Shown piece by piece: positions 1 through 6,200 of a stretch of DNA of 23,115 nucleotides. The DNA comes from Labilithrix sp. (GTDB lineage Bacteria; Myxococcota; Polyangia; Polyangiales; Polyangiaceae). Position 1 is the first letter of the stretch. The number at the start of each line of letters is the position of its first letter. Position numbers and translations under genes: made by a program. The stretch lies in the NCBI GenBank assembly GCA_028287035.1, contig JAQBQL010000079.1, positions 1-23,115 on the forward strand, in the 5' to 3' direction. Under the pieces are notes generated by a model. It was not told the DNA's origin. It did not search any database and saw only the letters and a program-made list of their open reading frames with translations.

Positions 1-1
1 T

Positions 2-466
2 CGCCGTTCCGCGTCGAGCGCTCCGCCGCCCACCGCTGCGCCGCCGGCGGCCGTGGCCGCGACCCCGCCGGCCCCACCGCAGCCGGCCCGGACCGCTCCG
101 GAGCCCGCGAACAAGCCGCTGCGCGAGCCCTCGCGCGAGCTGTTCCTGCCGGTCGCCAACGCCGCGATCGCCTCGCTGGCCCGCGCGAGCAAGGGGTACC
201 TGCAGGGGCTCTTCGTCGTGACGCTCGACCCCGAGGCGGCCGGAGCGGCCCCCGCGCGCGAGCCGCGCCGGCTCATCGTGCAGCTCGTCGTCATCGACGG
301 CGCGGGGATCCTGCGCGCGCTCGATCCGCCGTCGTCGCTCATCGAGGCGGCGGTGGCGATGGTGGAGGCCGACCGGCGGGAGGGCAATGCCTCGTGGCGC
401 AAGCTGTCGGCGCGCGTGACGCCGAAGCCCGACGGCGGCGCCACGTTGCAGGTCGACGTCACCTGA
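2..466 (+). CDS. Hypothetical protein with Pro/Ala-rich N-terminal part, 5'-truncated by window edge
   Basis: The frame is open from the left edge to a TGA at 464-466, giving 154 visible residues. A GTG at 53 could be a start, but the upstream in-frame residues are of the same Pro/Ala/Ser-rich composition, so the gene most likely begins outside the window. The first 45 or so residues are a low-complexity Pro/Ala linker. The last 110 form a compact predicted alpha/beta domain containing the hydrophobic strands LQGLFVVTL and RLIVQLVVI and ending in a strand-like LQVDVT. I do not recognise the family and propose no function. No catalytic motif, Cys pair or membrane helix is visible. Its real N-terminus, and any signal or further domain, cannot be judged from here. 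Confidence 0.65.
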   Translation, partial: RRSASSAPPPTAAPPAAVAATPPAPPQPARTAPEPANKPLREPSRELFLPVANAAIASLARASKGYLQGLFVVTLDPEAAGAAPAREPRRLIVQLVVIDGAGILRALDPPSSLIEAAVAMVEADRREGNASWRKLSARVTPKPDGGATLQVDVT

Positions 467-468
467 CG

Positions 469-482
469 GCGCGGCGCCGCGC
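469..482 (+). terminator. Weak GC palindrome after the first gene
   Basis: A perfect self-complementary 14-mer (GCGCGGC/GCCGCGC) starts 3 nt after the stop codon and is followed by TT. It would form about a 5-bp stem with a 4-nt loop. There is no proper T-tract, so it may only be a stalling hairpin or chance in GC-rich DNA. Confidence 0.25.
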
Positions 483-522
483 TTCACGTTCCGCGGATCT
501 GGAACGATGCGCGACGCGCGTC

Positions 523-528
523 TATGGT
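523..528 (+). promoter_or_regulatory. Candidate -10 hexamer of the lipoprotein gene
   Basis: TATGGT (4 of 6 match to TATAAT) ends 7 nt before the ATG at 536. Transcription starting 7 nt after the hexamer would make the mRNA leaderless. A weak -35-like TGGAAC lies at 500-505 with a 17-nt spacer. There is no Shine-Dalgarno sequence before the ATG, which fits the same layout seen at other genes in this window. Confidence 0.35.
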
Positions 529-535
529 GCCCGCC

Positions 536-1159
536 ATGCGTAAGAGCTTGCCTCTCCTCGTCCTCCTCGTCACGGCTGCTTCGGTCCCCCTCGCGTGCGG
601 GAAGAAGGAGGCGGCGGTCCCGACGATGACCGTCGACGCCGGCCTCGGCGATGGTGGCCTGTCCGACGGCGGGGACGGCGGCCTCGGCGACGGCGGGATG
701 GATGCGGGCGACGCGTCCTCGCCGTTCGGCAGCGCGTCCGCTCCGCTGGGGAGCGCGGTCGCCGCGGGCTTCGACTCCGCGATCGACACCGCCATCCAGG
801 CGCAGGCGATGAAGGACGCGCCCGGCATGCAGGTCGAGGGCCCCGTGAACCACCAGACCGTCGCCGAGGGCGGCACGTTCAACGCGCTCGTCACGCTCCA
901 GCCCGGCCGTTGCTACACGATCATCGCGATGTCGGCGCCGCTGCAGGTCGCGACCCTCGAGATGAAGATGCTCGCGCCGCCGCTCTTCAACGTCGAGGCG
1001 GGTCGCTCCGGAGCCTCCGACAAGAACCCGGCGGTCATCGGCAAGGGCAAGGCCGCGACCTGTCCCGTGCTGCCGATTGCGGTCCCGTACCGCGTCGACG
1101 TGACCGCGCGCAAGGGCGCGGGCCGCGTCGGCGTCGCCGTGTTCTCGAAGGCGAAGTGA
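536..1159 (+). CDS. Secreted lipoprotein with Gly/Asp-rich linker and C-terminal beta domain
   Basis: The 207-residue product begins with a basic N-terminus, a hydrophobic stretch and the lipobox PLAC, so Cys21 should be lipidated and the protein membrane-anchored after signal peptidase II cleavage. Residues 35-65 are a Gly/Asp-rich low-complexity linker with repeated DGG units. The C-terminal 110 residues look like a beta-rich domain with two further cysteines, Cys126 (GRCYT) and Cys176 (ATCPV), that could form a disulfide, and end in a strand-like VGVAVFSKAK. I recall similar domains in lipoproteins of myxobacteria, but know no function. An ATG at 524 is also in frame. I prefer 536 because it places the positively charged MRK directly before the hydrophobic core and lies just after a -10-like hexamer. 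The gene converges on the Tudor-like protein gene with only 19 nt between the stops. Confidence 0.85.
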   Translation: MRKSLPLLVLLVTAASVPLACGKKEAAVPTMTVDAGLGDGGLSDGGDGGLGDGGMDAGDASSPFGSASAPLGSAVAAGFDSAIDTAIQAQAMKDAPGMQVEGPVNHQTVAEGGTFNALVTLQPGRCYTIIAMSAPLQVATLEMKMLAPPLFNVEAGRSGASDKNPAVIGKGKAATCPVLPIAVPYRVDVTARKGAGRVGVAVFSKAK

Positions 1160-1161
1160 GC

Positions 1162-1197
1162 GCGCAGCGGGCGCGGGCCTAGAAGCCCGCGCTGCGC
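1162..1197. terminator. Bulged GC hairpin between two convergent genes
   Basis: The left arm 1162-1178 and right arm 1185-1197 pair over 13 bp if four bases (GGCG) bulge out, with the loop CTAGAA at 1179-1184. The loop contains the stop codon of the leftward gene, and the right arm encodes its last residues. There is no T-tract on either side. It could serve both convergent genes as a terminator or as a 3'-end stabilising structure. Confidence 0.4.
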
Positions 1198-1829
1198 AGC
1201 GTGACGACGTGCTGCGGGACCCAGACCTGCTGGCCGTCGGGGAACGCGACGTGGACCTGGCCGCTCTGCACGCGCATGACGGTGCCCGGGTAGCGCTGGC
1301 CGTTGGACCACGTGACGAGCACGTGAGCGCCTGGCGCCATGCCCGAGGCCGCCCCGCTCACGAACGAGTCGAGCGCGTTGCCGAACGCATTGAACGCGTT
1401 GCCGATCTCGTTGCCGAAGGCCGAGGCGTTCGGGTTGTAGCCGGGCTGCGGCGGGTACGCCTGCCCGGGCGGACGGGGATACGGCGCCGCCGGCGGTGCG
1501 TAGCCGGGGGCCTGCGCGTAGCCGGGCGGCGCGTGCTGCGCGTACCCCGGCGGAACCGCGCCGGGCATCGCCCCCGACACGCCCGTCGATCGCCGAGCCA
1601 GCGCCGCCTGGTAGAGAGGCACGAACCGCGCGGCCACCGCGCCGCTCGACGCGGGGTCCTGCATGCGGGCCGTCCAGCCGGCCTTCGCCGCTTCCCAGTC
1701 GGGCGTGCTGACGCCCTTCCGGGCGACGACGAGCGCCTGCTCCGCCCCGTCGCTGATCTCGGACACGTCGGCCGCGAGGTCCGCGTAGCGCTCGATCGAG
1801 ATCCCGCAGATGGGCGCGAAGGGGTCCAT
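1179..1829 (-). CDS. Three-part protein with C-terminal Tudor/SH3-like domain
   Basis: The protein has 216 residues in three parts. Residues 1-80 are a helical domain opening with MDPFAPICGISIERYADLAA, a pattern I associate with a family seen in myxobacteria (resembling DUF6620; from memory). Residues 81-135 are a Pro/Tyr/Gly/Ala-rich linker with imperfect repeats of PPGYAQ and PGYAP. Residues 137-158 hold an Asn/Phe/Gly helix (GNEIGNAFNAFGNALDSF), and 167-212 form a small beta-barrel-like domain (VLVTWSNGQRYPGTVMRV, then VHVAFPDGQQVWVP) of Tudor/SH3 type. No enzyme motif is present, so an adaptor or binding role is the best inference. It is cytoplasmic by absence of signal or membrane segments. 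It follows the HExxH gene on the same strand after 53 nt, with no obvious Shine-Dalgarno sequence. Confidence 0.8.
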   Translation of the reverse strand: MDPFAPICGISIERYADLAADVSEISDGAEQALVVARKGVSTPDWEAAKAGWTARMQDPASSGAVAARFVPLYQAALARRSTGVSGAMPGAVPPGYAQHAPPGYAQAPGYAPPAAPYPRPPGQAYPPQPGYNPNASAFGNEIGNAFNAFGNALDSFVSGAASGMAPGAHVLVTWSNGQRYPGTVMRVQSGQVHVAFPDGQQVWVPQHVVTLRSAGF

Positions 1830-1882
1830 GGATGAAAGTCAGCGCGGCGCCGCGGTGGCGGCAAGGGAAAAGAAGCCGCGCG

Positions 1883-2425
1883 TCACTGGCCGAGCTCCGC
1901 GCGGACGTCCGCGAGCGCCTCGTCGAACCACGCGTTGATGGTCCTCGGGAAGGGCCACATCCAGCCGTAGTCGGGCCCGGTGAACCGCTTCACGATGTGG
2001 CCACGCAGGCTCGCCGCGGCCTCCATGCCGAGCACCTCCGCGGTGGCACGGATGGTCTCCGCGTAGGCCTCCCACTCGATCCGGGCGCGGCCCCACGCGA
2101 GGAAGAGCGGACAGAAGGGCACGAGGTACACGAAGGCCATCAGCACGTCGCCCATGCGCCTTCGCTGGCGGAGGTGCACCCGTTCGTGACGGAGGAGGAT
2201 GTACTGGTCGGCGTCGGACATCCCGTCCCACGCGTCGGGCACCCACAGCTTTCCGAACAGCACGGTGTGGTAGCGCGTCAGGTACACGCGTTGACCGCCG
2301 AGCGTGACGATCGCGAGGGCGACGTGGATGGCGCGCTGGAGGAGGCTCGTGCGCTTCTTCACGATCCGGAACCCCGGGAACTCGGTGCGGATCTCGTCCA
2401 GGAAGCGTTCGGTGCGCGTGCTCAT
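1883..2425 (-). CDS. Small membrane-associated protein with HExxH metallopeptidase-like motif
   Basis: The 180-residue product carries HERVH at 80-84, the zinc-binding and catalytic signature of zincin peptidases. About 35 residues later comes IEWEAYAET (Glu119 or Glu123), a plausible third zinc ligand as in gluzincins. Hydrophobic stretches at about 32-44 and 93-112 (VLMAFVYLVPFCPLFLAWG) flank the motif and suggest membrane contact, as in small M48-like or M56-like peptidases. I do not recognise a named family, and proteolytic activity is only an inference. The start is well fixed: AGGAGA lies 5 nt before the ATG. The gene begins 12 nt after nei, so it should be co-transcribed with lhr and nei, an unexpected partner for DNA-repair genes. 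Confidence 0.8.
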   Translation of the reverse strand: MSTRTERFLDEIRTEFPGFRIVKKRTSLLQRAIHVALAIVTLGGQRVYLTRYHTVLFGKLWVPDAWDGMSDADQYILLRHERVHLRQRRRMGDVLMAFVYLVPFCPLFLAWGRARIEWEAYAETIRATAEVLGMEAAASLRGHIVKRFTGPDYGWMWPFPRTINAWFDEALADVRAELGQ

Positions 2426-2430
2426 GGCGA

Positions 2431-2436
2431 TCTCCT
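2431..2436 (-). promoter_or_regulatory. Shine-Dalgarno site of the HExxH gene
   Basis: AGGAGA on the minus strand, 5 nt before the ATG at 2425. It is one of the few clear Shine-Dalgarno sites in the window and supports translation of this gene from within a polycistronic mRNA. Confidence 0.6.
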
Positions 2437-2437
2437 G

Positions 2438-3238
2438 CTACTCGAGCAGCGGCTGGCAGCTCTCGCAATAGTACGTCGAGCGGCCGGGCGGCGCTCCTTG
2501 ACGGATCATCGTGATCGCCCGCTTGCAACGAAAGCAGGCTTTTCCGGCCCGTCCGTACGTCCAGAACCGGGGGCCGGTGAGCGCGGCGCGCGTCACCCGC
2601 GGGCCGTTGCCGAGGTTCGCGTGCAGGAGCTGGCTGCCGCGTTCCACGAGGCGGCGGAGCGCGGCGTCGTCGAGGGCGGAGACCGGGAGGAGCGGATTCA
2701 CGCGCTCCATGAAGAGCGTCTCCGACTTGTAGATGTTCCCGATGCCGGCGAGCGCGCGCTGCACGAGGAGCGCCTCGCCGATCGTGCGCTCGCCGAGCGC
2801 CCGCAGCCGCCGCACGCACTCCTCGACGTCGAGATCGGGGCCGAGGAGGTCGGGGCCGAGATTCACGAGGTCAGGCGCGGTCCGCAGTGCGCCGGCGCGT
2901 AGGAGGCGGAGCACGGGGATGCGGTCGCCGACCACGACCGCGCCGCCGACGTCCATGCGGAGCTGGGGGGTGGTCCGGCGCGGCTTCCAGAAGGCGGAGC
3001 GCGGGCGCTCGAGGCTCACCCGACCGAGCATGCGGAGATGGATGTGGAGCGCGCGTCCGTCGTCGAACGACACGAGCAGGTTCTTCCCGCGCGCCTCCAC
3101 CGCGACGACCTCGTGCCCGACCACCGTCTCGGCAACGTCGTCGGCGATGTCGTGCGCCGACAGCGAGCGCACCGCCTTGCCGAGGAGGCGCGGACGCAGC
3201 TTGGCGGCGAGCCGGTGGATCGAGTCGCCTTCAGGCAT
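2438..3238 (-). CDS. nei: Fpg/Nei-family DNA glycosylase (endonuclease VIII type)
   Basis: This base-excision repair enzyme removes oxidised bases and cuts the abasic site by beta/delta elimination. The 266-residue length is typical. After Met removal the N-terminus is PEGDSI, giving the nucleophilic Pro and catalytic Glu; PEGDS/T is the Nei-type rather than the Fpg-type (PELPE) opening. Lys52 in RGKNLL matches the conserved phosphate-contacting lysine. A helix-two-turn-helix lies around GIGNIYKSE (164-173). The C-terminal zinc finger has Cys235, Cys238, Cys258 and Cys261, with the conserved Arg253 at its tip. The ATG overlaps the end of lhr by 8 nt, which implies translational coupling. lhr-nei adjacency is also known in mycobacteria, so this is a conserved partnership rather than chance. 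The exact substrate (Nei1-like or Nei2-like) cannot be told by eye. Confidence 0.95.
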   Translation of the reverse strand: MPEGDSIHRLAAKLRPRLLGKAVRSLSAHDIADDVAETVVGHEVVAVEARGKNLLVSFDDGRALHIHLRMLGRVSLERPRSAFWKPRRTTPQLRMDVGGAVVVGDRIPVLRLLRAGALRTAPDLVNLGPDLLGPDLDVEECVRRLRALGERTIGEALLVQRALAGIGNIYKSETLFMERVNPLLPVSALDDAALRRLVERGSQLLHANLGNGPRVTRAALTGPRFWTYGRAGKACFRCKRAITMIRQGAPPGRSTYYCESCQPLLE

Positions 3239-6200
3239 GGGCGTCCGGCGGGAGGTCGAAGTCCGCGCCGTCGGCCCCGATCTCCGCCAGATCGGCGGCG
3301 AGCTCGTCCTCCATGAGCTCGCCGTCGAGCTCGGGGTCGTCGTCGTACGAGAGGTCCTCGTCGAGCGAGGGAGCGAGGGCCTTGGCCGCGGCGAGCGCGC
3401 CCGGCGCCGCCAGCAAGGCGGCGTCGTTGCGGTCGAAGGACACGACGCCAGGGCTCGCGATGGTGCGCGCGAGGTCGGCCCCGCCGCGCGTCACCCCGCG
3501 CGGCATCGCCTTCGGCGCGGGCGGGATGTAGACGAGCACCCCGCGGCGGCCCACGAACCCGTGCGGCGCGAGCAGCTTCGCGAGCGGCGACTCGAGCGCA
3601 GGCTCACCGTCGATCGTGACGAGCATCGCCGACCGGCCACGGCGCTTTGCCATGTCGACGAGCGCGCGCCCCAGCGCCGCCGCGCCGTTGCCCTGGCGCG
3701 GCTCGTCGCGCGGTAGGAAGGTGACGAGGTTCTGTCCGCCGCGCGAGACCCACCCGAGGAGGTGCCCGTCGTGGAGGATGACGCGCGCCCCCGGCGACCG
3801 CTGCGCGCGGCCCTGCGAGACGGCCTTCTTCGCAGGCTCCTCGTCGTCGTCGGCGACCGCCGCCGGCGCCGCGGCCGTTCCCCGGAGGTCGCTGCCCGCC
3901 GGCCAGGGGAGGAGCGAGCCGTACGGGTTTGCGGGATCGGTCGCGGCGAGGACGAGCAAGCGGGGCTCCTCGTCGTCGGGGCGCTTCGTGCGCAGCCGCT
4001 CCTCGGCGCCGGGCAGGGCGAACTGGGTCGCGCCGCGCTCGGCGACGAAGTAGCCGCGGCGCACGCGGCCCTGGTCCTCGAGCGCGCGGTACACGTCGTA
4101 CACGTTGGCGAATCCGCCGGGCAGGCCCTCGGCATGCGGAGCCTCGCGGAGCACGATGCCGTAGCGCTCGAGCATCGCGCGGGCGATCGCGGTGGCGCGC
4201 TCGGTCGACGACGGCGTGCGCTCCCACCGTGAGCGGCGCAACGACCAGCGGCCCTCGCTGCCGCGCGGTCCGAGGCGCGCCGGCCGAGGCGCGGGGCGTC
4301 CGCGCTTCTCGGTGCGCCCCGCCGCGAGGCTGCTGCGCAGCGGCTCGAGCGTGTCGTTCGTGACCTCGCCTGCCCACACGAGATCCCAGAGCGCGGTGAG
4401 CACGTCCTGCGGATAGACGGCGAGGGTCCGCGTGATCTCGCCGAAGAAGAGGGCGCCGCGCCGCTCGAAGAGCTCACGCAGCTTCGCGTGGAGCGCGCCG
4501 CTCGGCGTGGCGTCGGCGGGCCCCGGGCTGCGTGCGAGGAGCGGCTCGCGATCGGCGAGGTAGAGCGCGACGCGTCCGTCGTGCGAGCCGATCGGCTCGA
4601 TCCCCGCCCACACCACCTCGCCCGACGCGAGCAGCTGGTCGAGCATGAAGGACCGGTAGCCGGGGACCCGCGCCGGCAGCACCTCGGTCTCGAGCACCGA
4701 GGCGGGGACCGGACAGCCCTCGAGCTGACCGATCGCACGGAGGAGCGTCTCGACCGGCGACGCCGCGAGGCGAGCGGCGCGGGCGTCGTCCGGGCCGATG
4801 ATGCCCTGCCAGTCGGTGAGGAAGCGCGCGAAGTCCTCGGGGGCGACGGGCTCGATCGACTTCCGCAGCCGCGCGAGCGTCTTCCGCTTCAGCGACTTCA
4901 GCACCTCGGCGTCGCAGTACTCGACGGGGCCGCCCGAGCGCGCACGCTGCGCCGACGGCGACGCGAGGAAGGTGCCGGTCACCACCTTGCCGGCGCCGAC
5001 CAGCGCCCCGAGCGCGGCCTCCACCGACGCCTCGCCGATCCCCCAGCGCGCGGCGATCTCGTTCGCGAGGAACGGGCCGTGGGTGCGGGCGTAGCGGGCG
5101 ACGAGCGAGGTGAGGGCGTCCTTGGTCGGCTCGAGGAACGCCGCCGGAAGCCCGCGCTCGAGCACCACCCCGAGGGCGTCGCGGTAGCGCGCGACGTCCT
5201 CGACGGCGACGAACCGCTCCTCGCCGGCGATGCGGACGCGCACCACGCGGCGGTCGAGGACGAGCTGATCGATCCAGCCGGTGACCTGCGCGGGCGCGGG
5301 CGCCGGCTTGCCGTCGGTCACGAGCGCGGGGTCGGCACGCCGGCGGATCTCGTCGGCCCCGAGGTCACCGACCCACAGGAGGAGATCGTGCACGGCGTCG
5401 GCGTGGCGCAGCGGACGATCGAGCCGCTGCAGCTGCCGCCCGTGCTCGAGGACGACGTCCGCGTCGAGCAGCTTGCGGAGCTCGGTCTCGCCGAGCAGCT
5501 CGCGGAGCTGCGCGTGGTCGATGGTGAGCGCCTGCGCGCGCCGCTCCGCCGCGGGGGCGTCCTGGTCGTAGATGAAGTTGCCGACGAACGAGAACAGCAG
5601 CGACGCGGCCATCGGCGATGGGGTCGTCAGGTCGACGGTCGTGACGCGGATCTTGCGCGAGGCGACGGCGCGCAGCAGCTCGACGAGGCCCGGGAGATCG
5701 AAGGCGTCGCGGAGGCACTCGCGGTACGTCTCGAGGACGATCGGAAAGGACGGGTACTGCTGCGCGACCGCCAGGAGGTCCGCCGAGCGCTTCCGCTGCG
5801 CCCACAGCGGCGTCCGCTTGCCGACGTGGTTACGCGGGAGGAGCAGCGCGCGCGCCGCCGCCTCGCGGAAACGCGCGGCGAACATGGACGAGCCGCCGAG
5901 CTCGCGCGTGACGACGTCCTCGATCTCGTCGGGCGAAGGGAAGAGCAGCTCGACGGGCAGGGGCTCCTCGCCGCCCGGCACCCGGAACACCATGCCGTCG
6001 TCGGTGGAGACTGCCTCGATGTCCCCGGCGCGCGCCTCGCGCAGCGCCCGCAGCGTCGCCATGGCCCAGGGCGCGTGGACGCGGCTGCCGTACGGCGTGA
6101 GCACGCAGATGCGCAGGTCGCCGAGCTCGTCGGGGACGCGCTGCACCACGATCGTCTTGTCGCTCGGTACGGCACCGCTCGCCGCCGCCTCTTCCTTCAC

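Noticed and set aside
501..524. GGAAC ... TCTA as an ECF-sigma type promoter before the lipoprotein
   Set aside because: The spacing between the elements is about 2 nt too short for the sigma-E pattern and does not fit the GGAAC/CGTC spacing either.
638..730. DGG repeats in the lipoprotein linker as possible calcium-binding repeats
   Set aside because: The units are irregular and lack the GGxGxDxUx nonapeptide pattern; a flexible low-complexity linker is simpler.
484..894. 136-codon minus-strand frame opposite the first lipoprotein
   Set aside because: The plus strand has a lipobox and structured C-terminal domain; the antisense product is Pro/Ser-rich without features.
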